Below, piece by piece: positions 52,464 through 61,327 of a DNA stretch of 64,000 nucleotides. Origin of the DNA: Actinacidiphila guanduensis (lineage in GTDB: Bacteria; Actinomycetota; Actinomycetes; Streptomycetales; Streptomycetaceae); contig NZ_FNIE01000006.1 in NCBI RefSeq assembly GCF_900103985.1, positions 310,001 to 374,000 on the forward strand, written 5' to 3'. How positions within the stretch are numbered: the first letter of the stretch is position 1; every line of letters starts with the position of its first letter. The translations under genes were made by a program, and so were the position numbers. Under the pieces are notes generated by a model. The model had not been told where the DNA came from. It saw only the letters and a list, made by a program, of their open reading frames with translations, and did no database searches.

Positions 52464-53966
52464 ATGAATCGCACCACGCGCAGGAACGACCGCCACTCCC
52501 GCACCGGTGGCTCCACCGGCTCCTCGTGGGGCGGCCGTTCCCCCCGGTCCTCCCGCCCCCGGGGCTCCGGCAGCCATGGCCGCCGCCCGGCGCCGCAAGG
52601 GGAGTTCGCGCTGCCGGTGACCCGCACGCCGGCGCTCTCCCCGGTCGAGACGTTCGGCGCTCTCGACATGCCCGCCCCACTGCTGGCCGCCCTCCGCGCC
52701 GAAGGCATGGCCGTCCCGTTCCCGATCCAGGCGGCGACCCTCCCCAACACGCTGGCCGGCCGGGACGTCCTGGGCCGGGGCCGCACCGGCTCGGGCAAGA
52801 CTCTGGCCTTCGGCCTGGCGCTGCTGGCCCGCACCACCGGCCGGCGCGCCGAGCCCCGGCAGCCGCTGGCTCTGGTCCTGGTGCCCACGCGGGAACTGGC
52901 CCAGCAGGTCGCCGACGCGCTCGCCCCCTACGCTCGGCCGCTCAAGCTCCGGATGGCCGCCGTGGTCGGCGGAGTGTCGATCGGCCGGCAGGCCCGCGCC
53001 CTGAACAGCGGCGTGGAGGTCGTCATCGCGACCCCGGGACGTCTGAAGGACCTGATCCAGCGCGGCGACTGCCGCCTGGACCAGGTGGGGATCACCGTGC
53101 TGGACGAGGCCGACCAGATGGCCGACATGGGCTTCATGCCCCAGGTCACCGAACTGCTCGACCAGGTGCGCCTCGGCGGCCAGCGCATGCTGTTCTCCGC
53201 GACCCTGGACCGCAATGTCGACCTGCTGGTGCGCCGCTACCTCGACGACCCGGTGGTCCACTCCGTCGATCCCTCGGCCGGAGCGGTCACCACGATGGAG
53301 CACCACGTGCTGCACGTCCACGCCGCCGACAAGCACACCGCCACCCTCGAGATCGGCGCACGCGAGGACAGCGTCCTCATGTTCCTGGACACCAAGCACG
53401 CGGTGGACCGCCTGACCAGGGACCTCCTGAACAGCGGGGTGCGCGCCGCGGCACTGCACGGCGGAATGTCCCAGCCGCAGCGCACCCGCACCCTGGCGCA
53501 GTTCAAGACCGGGCACGTCACCGTGCTGGTGGCCACGAACGTCGCCGCACGCGGCATCCACATCGACCACCTCGACCTGGTCGTCAATGTCGACCCGCCC
53601 AGCGACCACAAGGACTACCTCCACCGCGGCGGCCGCACCGCCCGCGCCGGCGAGTCCGGCAGCGTCGTCACCCTCGTGACGCCCGACCAGCGGCGCCCCA
53701 TGACCCGGCTGATGGCCGACGCCGGCATCACCCCGCTCACCACCCAGGTGCGCTCAGGGGAAGCCGAATTGAGCCGCATCACCGGGGCCCGGACCCCGAC
53801 GGGCATCCCGGTCACCATTGCCGCACCGGTCACCGAACGCCCCCAGCGCCGGCCGTCCACGTCACGTGCCCGGCGAAGCGGCACCGCCCGGACCCGGCGC
53901 GCCACTGTCACGCCCCGCACGGCGCCCCCGGCCTCCGGCCGGAAGGCATTCGGCACCATCGCCTGA
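52464..53966 (+). CDS. DEAD-box RNA helicase (500 aa)
   Basis: An ATP-dependent RNA helicase. After a basic disordered N-terminus of about 60 residues come the Q motif (FPIQAATLPN), Walker A GRTGSGKT, PTRELAQQV, TPGRL, motif II VLDEADQM, SATL, then the second domain with LHGGMSQPQRT, ATNVAARGIHI and HRGGRTARAG. A Thr/Arg/Pro-rich tail of about 70 residues follows. It sits after a cold-shock gene, as cold-induced helicases often do. ATG 52464 follows GAGGAAGG, which lies in a hairpin. Confidence 0.94.
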   Translation: MNRTTRRNDRHSRTGGSTGSSWGGRSPRSSRPRGSGSHGRRPAPQGEFALPVTRTPALSPVETFGALDMPAPLLAALRAEGMAVPFPIQAATLPNTLAGRDVLGRGRTGSGKTLAFGLALLARTTGRRAEPRQPLALVLVPTRELAQQVADALAPYARPLKLRMAAVVGGVSIGRQARALNSGVEVVIATPGRLKDLIQRGDCRLDQVGITVLDEADQMADMGFMPQVTELLDQVRLGGQRMLFSATLDRNVDLLVRRYLDDPVVHSVDPSAGAVTTMEHHVLHVHAADKHTATLEIGAREDSVLMFLDTKHAVDRLTRDLLNSGVRAAALHGGMSQPQRTRTLAQFKTGHVTVLVATNVAARGIHIDHLDLVVNVDPPSDHKDYLHRGGRTARAGESGSVVTLVTPDQRRPMTRLMADAGITPLTTQVRSGEAELSRITGARTPTGIPVTIAAPVTERPQRRPSTSRARRSGTARTRRATVTPRTAPPASGRKAFGTIA

Positions 53967-54037
53967 GGGGCGGCCGGCGCCCACCGGACTCGCCCACCCC
54001 CCGCGGTCAAAGGCTCCACGTCAACCTGTGAGGCGTC

Positions 54038-54352
54038 ATGCGCTGTGTCATCGCCCGTTTCTCCTTCGACCTCATCAAGAGCGAAGTGCTCGCATCGATG
54101 AAGGGCATCGCGCCCGAACCCGTGACCGGTGAATCGGTGATCATCGGCCGCCGCACCTACCCGGTCAAGCAGGTCGGCGAAAAGCTCACCCGGCAGGACC
54201 GCCGCGACTTCTCCGCCGGCGAGGTCACCCGCGCGATGCGCCGCCTCGGCTTCACCTGCCGCCCCGCCCCCGGCCTCGTCCCGGCACCTGCCCCGGCCCT
54301 GACCGGACTCCAGGCCGCGGCAGCCCTGCTGGGAACCCCGGCACCCGTGTGA
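54038..54352 (+). CDS. Small conserved actinobacterial protein (104 aa), helicase-linked
   Basis: A soluble basic protein beginning MRCVIARFSFDLIKSEVLAS and containing GESVIIGRRTYPVKQVG and LTRQDRRDFSAGEVTRAMRR. From memory, proteins with this sequence are annotated as the SCO5918 family beside cold-shock helicases in Streptomyces; I could not verify this. Function is unknown, but the constant helicase linkage would suggest an RNA or ribosome role. It starts 71 bases after the helicase. The C-terminal ~25 residues are Ala/Pro-rich. Confidence 0.75.
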   Translation: MRCVIARFSFDLIKSEVLASMKGIAPEPVTGESVIIGRRTYPVKQVGEKLTRQDRRDFSAGEVTRAMRRLGFTCRPAPGLVPAPAPALTGLQAAAALLGTPAPV

Positions 54353-54450
54353 CACCCCGACCCACCTGCCGAAGGCGCGGGCCCGCCGGGTGATGCCCGC
54401 GCACGCGGCCGGCTTCGGTGCCGCCGGAGCGGGTGGGGGAAGATGGAGGG

Positions 54451-55527
54451 GTGTTCGTACGGTGGCGGGTGGGGATGCGGGCGGGGCTCTACGGGGGGCG
54501 CGGGTTCTTCGGGCGGGGGGAGCGGGCGGGAGCGCATTTCAGGACGTCCGTGCATGTGGGGGCCGTGTTCGCGGCGGGTGTGGCGAGGTTGCTCGAAGAG
54601 GTCGATGTGAGGCTGGGGCGGCCCGAGGCACTGGACTTCGTGGACATGGGGGCCGGCGGCGGGGAACTGGGGACTGCCGTGGTGGCGGCGTTGCCGCCGG
54701 AGGTCGCCGCACGGGTGCGGGTGCACGCCGTGGACGTGGCGCCCCGGCCCGAGGGGCTGGACGACCGCGTCACGTGGAGCGCCGAACCGCCCCGCGGGGC
54801 CCGCGGCCTGCTCTTCGCGAACGAATGGCTGGACAACGTACCCCTGGACGTGGCCGCCCCCGACCCCCACGGCACCCCCCGCTACGTCGAGGTCGATCCC
54901 GAGACCGGCGAGGAACGCCTCGGCGAGCCCCTGGAACCCGACGACAGCGCCTGGCTCGCCCGCTGGTGGCCGCACCCCGACGACGGCGAACCGGGCAGCC
55001 CGAACGGCGTACCCGATCGCGTACCCGAGTCCCCCGGGGAGCTGCTCGTACCGCCCGCGGACGGCCCCTTCGCCTGGCGGGCCGAGATCGGGCGCAGCCG
55101 GGACGCAGCCTGGGCGCGGGCGGTGGACGGGATGGCCGCAGGGCTCGCCGTCGCCGCCGACTACGGGCACACCCGCACCGGCCGCCCCCGCTGGGGCACC
55201 CTCACCGGCTACCGGAAGGGCCGCCAGGTCGCCCCGATCCCGGACGGCAGCAGGGACGTGACCGCGCACGTCGCCATGGACGCCGTCGCCGGCATCCGCG
55301 GCGGCACCCTCACCACCCAGCGCGAGGCCCTGCGCGCCCTCGGGGTCAGCGGTACCCGGCCGCCCCTCGCCCTGGCCGGGCAGGACCCCGCCGGCTACGT
55401 ACGGGCGCTCGCCGCGGCCGGCGAGGCCGCCGAACTCACCGCCCGCGGCGGCCTGGGCGACTTCCTGTGGCTCACCACAGCGATCGACCCGCAGTCCGCA
55501 GCCCCGGCTCCGCCGACCACCGAGTGA
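54451..55527 (+). CDS. MidA/NDUFAF7-family SAM-dependent methyltransferase (358 aa)
   Basis: DUF185-type methyltransferase. ALDFVDMGAGGGELGTAVVA is the SAM-binding motif, LLFANEWLDNVPLDVA is the family's second motif and AVAADYGHTRTGRPR the third. Family members include mitochondrial NDUFAF7, which dimethylates an arginine of NDUFS2 during complex I assembly. The next gene, 148 bases on, is nuoD, the bacterial homologue of NDUFS2, which supports the same activity here. GTG 54451 starts at the expected family position, but GGAGGG lies almost directly against it; ATG 54475 is an alternative. Confidence 0.87.
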   Translation: MFVRWRVGMRAGLYGGRGFFGRGERAGAHFRTSVHVGAVFAAGVARLLEEVDVRLGRPEALDFVDMGAGGGELGTAVVAALPPEVAARVRVHAVDVAPRPEGLDDRVTWSAEPPRGARGLLFANEWLDNVPLDVAAPDPHGTPRYVEVDPETGEERLGEPLEPDDSAWLARWWPHPDDGEPGSPNGVPDRVPESPGELLVPPADGPFAWRAEIGRSRDAAWARAVDGMAAGLAVAADYGHTRTGRPRWGTLTGYRKGRQVAPIPDGSRDVTAHVAMDAVAGIRGGTLTTQREALRALGVSGTRPPLALAGQDPAGYVRALAAAGEAAELTARGGLGDFLWLTTAIDPQSAAPAPPTTE

Positions 55528-55675
55528 CGCCCCGCGACGCCCGCAGCCCTGGGCCCCGGAGGCCCGCATGGTCCTGAAGCCCTCCGCTCCCCCGCCTCAC
55601 CCACCGCCGAGTGACGGCCCACGACGGTCGCCGCCCTGGACCACGGGCCCCCGTCGGTCCTGAGAAGATGGGGCC

Positions 55676-56818
55676 ATGACGGAGACGACGGTCGGGATCG
55701 GCGGCGCGGCCGAAGGCACCGACATGGTGCTGAACATCGGGCCGCAGCACCCCTCGACACACGGCGTGCTGCGGCTGCGGCTCGTGCTGGACGGCGAGCG
55801 GATCAGGTCCGCCGAGCCGATCATCGGCTACATGCACCGCGGCGCGGAGAAGCTCTTCGAGGCCCGCGACTACCGCCAGATCGTGATGCTCGCCAACCGC
55901 CACGACTGGCTCTCCGCCTTCTCCAACGAACTCGGTGTCGTGCTCGCCGTCGAGCGGATGCTCGGCATGGAGGTGCCCGAGCGCGCGGTGTGGACCCGCA
56001 CCCTGCTCGCCGAACTCAACCGGGTGCTCAACCACCTGATGTTCCTGGGGTCCTATCCCCTGGAGCTCGGCGGCATCACCCCCATCTTCTACGCCTTCAC
56101 CGAGCGCGAAGAGCTGCAGCACGTGATGGAGGAGGTCTCCGGCGGGCGCATGCACTACATGTTCAACCGTGTCGGCGGCCTGAAGGAGGACCTGCCCGCG
56201 GGCTGGACCGGCCGGGCCCGGGCCGCGGTCGCCGCCGTCCGCTCCCGCATGGGCCGCTTCGACGACCTGGTGCTCGGCAACGAGATCTTCCGCGGCCGCA
56301 CCCGCGGCGTCGGCGTCCTCAGCGCCGCCGACGTGCACGCCTTCGGGGTGAGCGGCCCGATCGCCCGCGCCTCGGGCGTCGACTTCGACCTGCGCCGCGA
56401 CGAGCCGTACCTCGGCTACGCCGACCTCGCCGGCACCCTGAAGGTCGCCACCCGCACCGAAGGCGACTGCCTGGCCCGGTTCGAGGTGCTGCTGGAGCAG
56501 ACGACCAACGCGCTCGACCTCGCCGACGCCTGCCTGGACCGGCTCGCCGACCTGCCGCCCGGGCCGATCAACCAGCGGCTGCCGAAGGTGCTCAAGGCCC
56601 CCGAGGGCCACACCTACGCCTGGACGGAGAACCCGCTGGGCCTCAACGGCTACTACCTGGTCTCCAAGGGCGAGAAGACCCCGTACCGGCTGAAGCTGCG
56701 CTCGGCGTCCTTCAACAACATCCAGGCGCTGACGGTACTGCTGCCGGGCACGCTGGTGGCCGACATGGTGGCGATCCTGGGCTCGATGTTCTTCGTGGTC
56801 GGGGACATCGACAAGTAG
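55676..56818 (+). CDS. nuoD: NADH-quinone oxidoreductase subunit D, orphan copy (380 aa)
   Basis: The 49-kDa-type subunit that helps form the quinone site of complex [71 protein letters not shown] and the C-terminal [18 protein letters not shown] are conserved. No other nuo gene is nearby, so this is not the main nuo operon. Arg55 in the HRG motif aligns with the NDUFS2 arginine methylated by NDUFAF7. The adjacent methyltransferase gene makes that modification plausible. ATG 55676 is used; GTG or ATG codons further in are less likely. Confidence 0.93.
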   Translation: MTETTVGIGGAAEGTDMVLNIGPQHPSTHGVLRLRLVLDGERIRSAEPIIGYMHRGAEKLFEARDYRQIVMLANRHDWLSAFSNELGVVLAVERMLGMEVPERAVWTRTLLAELNRVLNHLMFLGSYPLELGGITPIFYAFTEREELQHVMEEVSGGRMHYMFNRVGGLKEDLPAGWTGRARAAVAAVRSRMGRFDDLVLGNEIFRGRTRGVGVLSAADVHAFGVSGPIARASGVDFDLRRDEPYLGYADLAGTLKVATRTEGDCLARFEVLLEQTTNALDLADACLDRLADLPPGPINQRLPKVLKAPEGHTYAWTENPLGLNGYYLVSKGEKTPYRLKLRSASFNNIQALTVLLPGTLVADMVAILGSMFFVVGDIDK

Positions 56819-57075
56819 CAGCCAAATAGCAGCCAAGGAGCAGGCACGTAGCGGCCGAGCAGGAGCCCGGAAGCAGCTCCTCAGCAGCCGGGCAGCCGCC
56901 AAGCGGCAGCCCGGAAGCAAGCCGAGCAGCGGCCACACAGCAGCCCAGTAGCCGACAGGTCGGAGCCGGTCAGCGGCCAGGCAGCGGCCGGTCCCGGTCA
57001 CCGCAGCAGCGGCCGAAGCTCACGCCGTTCCGGCCCAGCCGCGCAGCGGCCGCGAACGGCCCCCGCCGCCGGCCG
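56819..57075. repeat. Low-complexity AGCAGCC tract
   Basis: The 257 bases after nuoD are built largely of degenerate AGCAGCC, AGCGGCC and CAGCCGGCAG units in the same orientation. All frames read as Ala/Ser/Arg-rich nonsense and no start fits. It probably arose by slippage. No terminator hairpin for nuoD is obvious. Confidence 0.65.
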
Positions 57076-57084
57076 GCCGCGGGT

Positions 57085-58140
57085 TCACGCCTGGGCGCGC
57101 AGCTCCGACATGTCCAGCTGCTCGGTCTCGTCGTGCGCGGTGAGGTCGATGACCTCGGCGTCGGCCTGCCCGTGCTCCTCGGCGCCCTGCTCGGCGGATC
57201 CGGCGCCGCTCTGCTCGGCCGGCTCCTGCTCCTGCGCGGCGGATGCGCGCTCCACGACGGCCTCCTGCTCATCGCCGTGCTCGCGCGCGTCCTCCGTACC
57301 GGCAGTTCCCTCCGCGGGCGCCTGCTCCTCCTCGTGCCGGTGCGGCCCGGCGGCGGCCTTCTGGGTGCCGAAGAAGTCGAAGCCGCCGACCGTGCGGTGT
57401 GCGGCGCCCGCGCCCCGCGAGGGCTGCTGGGCGTAGGGGAGGACCGCCGAGGCCGGCTCGGTGCGGTGCTCGCGCACCGGCAGCGCGGGCGCCGCCCCGG
57501 AGGCGTGCCTGCCCTGCGGCTCCTCGGCGGCCGCGGCCTCGCGGCGCCGGGCGTCGGCCACCGTGCGCCGCGCCTGCTGGGTGGCGGCGCTGCGGGCGAG
57601 GTTGCGCAGGGCGTCGTCGGCCTTGAGGAAGGCGGCCGGGCCCAGCGGCGCCGTGCCCGTGCCGAGCGCGGGCGCGGTGCCCGCCGCGCCCTCGCGCTGC
57701 ACCTTGCGGCGGGCCTCCAGCGCCCGGGCCCGCTCGGCCTCGGCGGTGGCGTAGCGGCGCAGCAGGTCGGCGTGCTCGGTGCGCAGCCGGCCCAGTTCGG
57801 TACGCCGGGCGCGGAGCTTCTTCTCCAGCCGTCCGCGCACCTCCCTGGACTCCTCCAGGTCGGTCTCCAGCTCCGCGATCCGCTCGTCGGTGCGCCACTC
57901 GTCGCGGGCGCGCAGCGCGGTCAGTTCGGCCACCTCGCGGCCCGCGGAGCGGTCCCAGGTGCGGGCGAGGGCGGCGCCGGCCACCGCGGTCAGCGCCGTG
58001 GCGGCCGCGAGCACCCGCAGCAGGGCCGTATCACCGGAGAACAGCGACGCGGCGGCGAGTACGACCGCGGTGCCGCCGACGGTCAGCGGCGGCAGCAGAC
58101 GGTGCAACGGCTGGGAATGGCGGTGGCGTCCACGGGGCAT
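57085..58140 (-). CDS. Membrane-anchored coiled-coil protein (351 aa)
   Basis: After a short basic head two hydrophobic segments follow (LTVGGTAVVLAAASLF and ALLRVLAAATALTAVAGAAL). Residues of about 70-160 are a long charged helix with heptad character (RIAELETDLEESREVRGRLE, LRARRTELGRLRTEHADLLR), a coiled coil. The C-terminal half is Ala/Glu/Gln-rich and acidic, likely disordered. I do not recognise a family with known function. ATG 58140 is the start. It converges with nuoD and could be a scaffold at the membrane. Confidence 0.78.
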   Translation of the reverse strand: MPRGRHRHSQPLHRLLPPLTVGGTAVVLAAASLFSGDTALLRVLAAATALTAVAGAALARTWDRSAGREVAELTALRARDEWRTDERIAELETDLEESREVRGRLEKKLRARRTELGRLRTEHADLLRRYATAEAERARALEARRKVQREGAAGTAPALGTGTAPLGPAAFLKADDALRNLARSAATQQARRTVADARRREAAAAEEPQGRHASGAAPALPVREHRTEPASAVLPYAQQPSRGAGAAHRTVGGFDFFGTQKAAAGPHRHEEEQAPAEGTAGTEDAREHGDEQEAVVERASAAQEQEPAEQSGAGSAEQGAEEHGQADAEVIDLTAHDETEQLDMSELRAQA

Positions 58141-58353
58141 GGCCAGAAATCTAGCGCGCGCCGGGCCCGCGTGGGGCGCCGGGGGCCCAACTTTCGTGGT
58201 ATTTGGCGGCCGACTTGCGGGCGGCCGTCCGGCCGGGGCAGGGGCGTGGCCGAGAACGCACCCCCGCCCGCCGGGGCGGAATCCCGCCACCCGCCCGCGG
58301 ACCGGCGCGGACCCCTGGTCCCGGCGTGGCCCCGGCGCCGTCGCCTTCCGGGC

Positions 58354-58791
58354 TCAGCCGTGGGCCAACGGCGGTTCGGGCAGGCTCGGTTGCCCGTCCG
58401 GCGGCGTCACCGGCAGGCCGGCTGCCCGCCATGCCTGGAAACCGCCGACCAGGTCGGTGGCCCGGTGCAGCCCCAACTCGTGCAGGGAGACGGCCGCGAG
58501 CGAGGAGGCGTACCCCTCGTTGCAGAAGAGCACCACGTGCCGGTCGTGCGAGGTCGCCCCGGCGATCCGGTGGCTGCCCGAGGGGTCCAGCCGCCACTCC
58601 AGTTCGTTGCGCTCGACGACCACCGCGCCCGGCACGGTGCCGTCGCGCTCCCGCAGCGCGGCGTAGCGGATGTCGACCAGCAGGGCGCCCTCGCGCACGG
58701 CCGCGGCGGCCTGTTCGGGCTCCAGCCGGTCCAATCGGGTGCGTACGGCGGCCAGGTGCTCGTCTATGGAGACCGGCCGGCCCGGCGTCAC
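58354..58791 (-). CDS. Rhodanese-like domain protein (145 aa)
   Basis: A single rhodanese domain that carries a persulphide on its active-site cysteine. The active loop is VVLFCNEGYASSLAA with the catalytic Cys, ALLVDIRYAALRERDGTVPG is the conserved N-terminal motif and DLVGGFQAWRAAGLPV the end. GTG 58791 overlaps the stop of the cysteine dioxygenase gene (GTGA), so the two are co-translated and probably act together in sulphur handling. The 213 bases downstream to 58140 contain no supported gene. Confidence 0.9.
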   Translation of the reverse strand: MTPGRPVSIDEHLAAVRTRLDRLEPEQAAAAVREGALLVDIRYAALRERDGTVPGAVVVERNELEWRLDPSGSHRIAGATSHDRHVVLFCNEGYASSLAAVSLHELGLHRATDLVGGFQAWRAAGLPVTPPDGQPSLPEPPLAHG

Positions 58792-59321
58792 CACTCCTCG
58801 GGCCGCTCGACGTACTCCAGCCGCAGAGTGCTGCCCTTGCGGCTGTAGCGGCGGATCAGCGGCAGCGGCGGGTAGTAGGCGTGCACGGAGACGGCGTGGG
58901 TGGCCGGCGAGGCGTTGACCACCTGGTGCAGGTGGTTGCGGCCGAAGGCACGGCCCTTGCCCTCGGGCAGCACCCGGCGGCGGTCGAGGTCCTCGGCCAG
59001 CTCCAGCGAGCGCCAGCCCTCGGAGGGCAGCGGCACCGCCAGGGAGTCCTCGGTGAGTTCGCCGGCGGCGGTGACGAAGACGCCGTAGGAGCCGCCGTGG
59101 TCGTGCCAGCCGGTCTCGGCGCCGGGCGGCCAGCCGATCAGCCACGCCTCGGCCCCGCCGGGGCCTTCGAGACGCTGCCAGGTGCGCCCTTCGGCGTCCA
59201 GCGGCAGGGCGGCGACGCGGGCGGCGTCGGCGGCCACCGAGCGGGCGAAGTCGAGCAGTTCGGCGGCGGTGGGCGCGGAGGCCGGGTTCTGGGTGTGCGG
59301 GGTACGGGATGCGGCAGACAA
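58788..59321 (-). CDS. Cysteine dioxygenase family protein (177 aa; start uncertain)
   Basis: A cupin iron enzyme oxidising cysteine to cysteine sulphinate. TGWHDHGGSYGVF supplies two iron-binding histidines and AFGRNHLHQVVN the third. AYYPPLPLIRRYSR is typical of the bacterial family. No good ATG fits: TTG 59321 has GGTGG nine bases upstream and gives a plausible length, while ATG 59411 would add 30 residues of low-complexity sequence. It is coupled to the rhodanese gene, which could handle persulphide forms of the substrate. Confidence 0.85.
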   Translation of the reverse strand: MSAASRTPHTQNPASAPTAAELLDFARSVAADAARVAALPLDAEGRTWQRLEGPGGAEAWLIGWPPGAETGWHDHGGSYGVFVTAAGELTEDSLAVPLPSEGWRSLELAEDLDRRRVLPEGKGRAFGRNHLHQVVNASPATHAVSVHAYYPPLPLIRRYSRKGSTLRLEYVERPEEW

Positions 59322-59516
59322 GGGGTGACCACCCTGGATGAGTGCGCCGCCGGGCCGGTGCACGGAGGGCGGACGCGAGGTGAGTGTCGGACCGGGAGCG
59401 CGTGCGGCCATCCGTCGTGATCGGTCGGGAAGACGTGTCAGACGGGGCAGCGACGCGCGGCGGTACACACGCAGCTCGCGTACCGGACGAGGTCCAGGTG
59501 GACCCTCCGGTGCAGA

Positions 59517-59530
59517 TGCAAGCGCTTGAC
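59517..59530. promoter_or_regulatory. LacI-type palindrome candidate
   Basis: TGCAAGCGCTTGAC contains the perfect palindrome CAAGCGCTTG, similar to operators of LacI-family regulators. It lies about 195 bases upstream of the cysteine dioxygenase start in a 374-base gap that has no other supported gene. No LacI gene is in the window, so the assignment is weak. Confidence 0.3.
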
Positions 59531-59695
59531 CCTCACCACAGGACGGACTGAACCACGAGCGGCGGCCGCCGGTCAAGCGCGCAGGTGGGTGACCTGTGCC
59601 GGGGCGAGCCGGCGGTCACCGGAGGGTCCGCCGGGGTCAGCGGGGCGGCAACGAGGCGGCCGACAGGGTGACCAGCGGGGCGGTCAGCAGGGTGG

Positions 59696-60199
59696 TCAGC
59701 GGGTGCGGTGCAGGTGCGAACCGGAGGCGCCGGTGGGCCGGTCGTCGTCCTCGGGCAGCTTGCAGACCCGCTCCAGGAAGATCGCCGCGGCCACCACGGC
59801 GACGCCCGCCAGCACCGCCAGGCCCGCGTAGATCGCCTGCTGCCGGCGCGGGTCCATGTCCAGCTTGTACATCACCAGGTAGACCCCGTCCCCGCCGTAG
59901 ATGCCCACGACGAGCGAGGCCACCAGCGCGCTCGCCTGGCCGAAGACGACCGCGCGCGCGGCCGCCAGCGGGTCCACGCCCTTGGCGCCGGGGCGCCGCT
60001 CGCGCTGGGCGCGCAGCCGGGACCGGATGGACAGGGCCGTGGCGAACAGCGCCACCGCGATCAGGGCGAGCACGATCGGGGCGGCGACGGGCACGCCGGG
60101 CAGGGTGCCGAAGGTGTCCCACAGTCGCGCCGCGGCCCACGACAGCACGCCCGCGACCACGAAGATTCCGGCCAGCTGCCTGATCCGCAGGGTCCTCAC
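59696..60199 (-). CDS. DUF3180 membrane protein (167 aa)
   Basis: A four-span membrane protein regularly placed after folK in actinobacteria. Hydrophobic segments are LAGIFVVAGVLSWAAARL, VAAPIVLALIAVALFATAL, AVVFGQASALVASLVVGIYG and QAIYAGLAVLAGVAVVAAAI. A conserved YLVMYKLDMDPRRQQ loop precedes the last span. GTG 60199 is used. The function is unknown; position at the end of the folate block is conserved and suggests co-transcription with folK, which ends 74 bases upstream. Confidence 0.88.
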   Translation of the reverse strand: MRTLRIRQLAGIFVVAGVLSWAAARLWDTFGTLPGVPVAAPIVLALIAVALFATALSIRSRLRAQRERRPGAKGVDPLAAARAVVFGQASALVASLVVGIYGGDGVYLVMYKLDMDPRRQQAIYAGLAVLAGVAVVAAAIFLERVCKLPEDDDRPTGASGSHLHRTR

Positions 60200-60273
60200 C
60201 GGGTGTCCGCCTCCACACGTTCCGACTGGTTCGCCGCCCTTTGCCCGCACTGCGCCGGCCAAGGTCCCAACGA

Positions 60274-60894
60274 TTACTCCGGCAGCCGGAGTTCCACGTC
60301 CTCCCGCCGCCGCACCCCCTCGCGGCCCACGACGGCCAGAAGTTCGGCGACCGGCCCGCGCCCGGGCACCGCGGCCGCGGGGTCGACGTCGTACCACGGT
60401 ACGAGGACGAAGGCGCGCTCGTGCGCCCGCGGGTGCGGCAGGGTCAGCTCGGGGTCGTCGGAGACGGCCGTGTCGTAGCTGACGATGTCCACGTCGATGG
60501 TGCGCGGGCCCCAGCGCTCGGTGCGCACCCGGAAGAACGCCTCCTCGATCGCCTGGGCCCGCTCCAGCAGCGCGGACGGCGGCAGCGTGGTGCGCACCAG
60601 CACCACCGCGTTGAAGTAGGCGGGCTGGCTGCCCGCGGGCACGCCCCACGGTTCCGTCTCGTACACCGGGGAGACCGCCTTCACCCGGACCCCTGGGGTG
60701 TCCTCCAGGGCGTCCACGGCCCCCTGGAGGGTCTCCAGGCGGTTGCCCAGGTTGCCGCCGAGGGCGATCACGGCGGTCCTCGGGTTCTGCAGGGTGCTGT
60801 CGGCGGCGTCCACCTGGGCCGTCACCGCGGCCGGCACGGGCTGCACCACGGGGTCGGCGGCGCCGTAGGGGGTCTCGGGTTCGCGCGCGCTCAC
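60274..60894 (-). CDS. folK: 2-amino-4-hydroxy-6-hydroxymethyldihydropteridine diphosphokinase (206 aa)
   Basis: Transfers pyrophosphate from ATP to hydroxymethyl-dihydropterin, giving the FolP substrate. TAVIALGGNLGNRLETLQGA, SPVYETEPWGVP, YFNAVVLVRT, RWGPRTIDVDIVSYD and LPHPRAHERAFVLVPW are all diagnostic. An N-terminal extension of about 40 residues is specific to this group. GTG 60894 overlaps the folB stop (GTGA). It follows folB in the usual actinobacterial order. Confidence 0.95.
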   Translation of the reverse strand: MSAREPETPYGAADPVVQPVPAAVTAQVDAADSTLQNPRTAVIALGGNLGNRLETLQGAVDALEDTPGVRVKAVSPVYETEPWGVPAGSQPAYFNAVVLVRTTLPPSALLERAQAIEEAFFRVRTERWGPRTIDVDIVSYDTAVSDDPELTLPHPRAHERAFVLVPWYDVDPAAAVPGRGPVAELLAVVGREGVRRREDVELRLPE

Positions 60895-61322
60895 GGGCGC
60901 CTCCGGGTGATGGTCACGGTCACGTCGTCGAACGGGACGGTGATCGGTGCCTGCGGCTTGTGCACGGTCACCTCCACCTCCTGTACCCGTTCGTGGCCCA
61001 GGCACGTGTCGGCGATCCGCTGGGCCAGCGTCTCGATCAGGTCCACCGGCTCGCCGGCGACGACGGCGGCGACCTGCTCGGCCAGCACACCGTAGTGCAC
61101 GGTCAGCGTCACGTCGTCGGCGGCGGCCGCGGGGGCGGTGTCCAGGCCCAGCACGAGGTCCACCACGAAGACCTGGCCGCCCTCGCGCTCGTGGGCGAGC
61201 ACGCCGTGGCGGCCGCGGACCGACAGTCCGCGCAGGCCGATGCGGTCCAGCGTGCGGGCCGTGCCGTTCCCGGTGCCGTTCTCCGCGGCCTTCCCGGTGC
61301 CGTTCTCGGTGCCGCCGCGCAT
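60891..61322 (-). CDS. folB: Dihydroneopterin aldolase (143 aa)
   Basis: Cleaves dihydroneopterin to hydroxymethyl-dihydropterin and glycolaldehyde. DRIGLRGLSVRGRHGVLAHE, VHYGVLAEQVAAVVAGEPVD, LIETLAQRIADTCL and VTVHKPQAPI fit the family. The N-terminus contains a short NGTG repeat. ATG 61322 is chosen because GGAGGAG lies eight bases upstream; GTG 61331, overlapping the preceding stop, would place that site too close. It is coupled to folK downstream. Confidence 0.94.
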   Translation of the reverse strand: MRGGTENGTGKAAENGTGNGTARTLDRIGLRGLSVRGRHGVLAHEREGGQVFVVDLVLGLDTAPAAAADDVTLTVHYGVLAEQVAAVVAGEPVDLIETLAQRIADTCLGHERVQEVEVTVHKPQAPITVPFDDVTVTITRRRP

Positions 61323-61327
61323 GGCGC

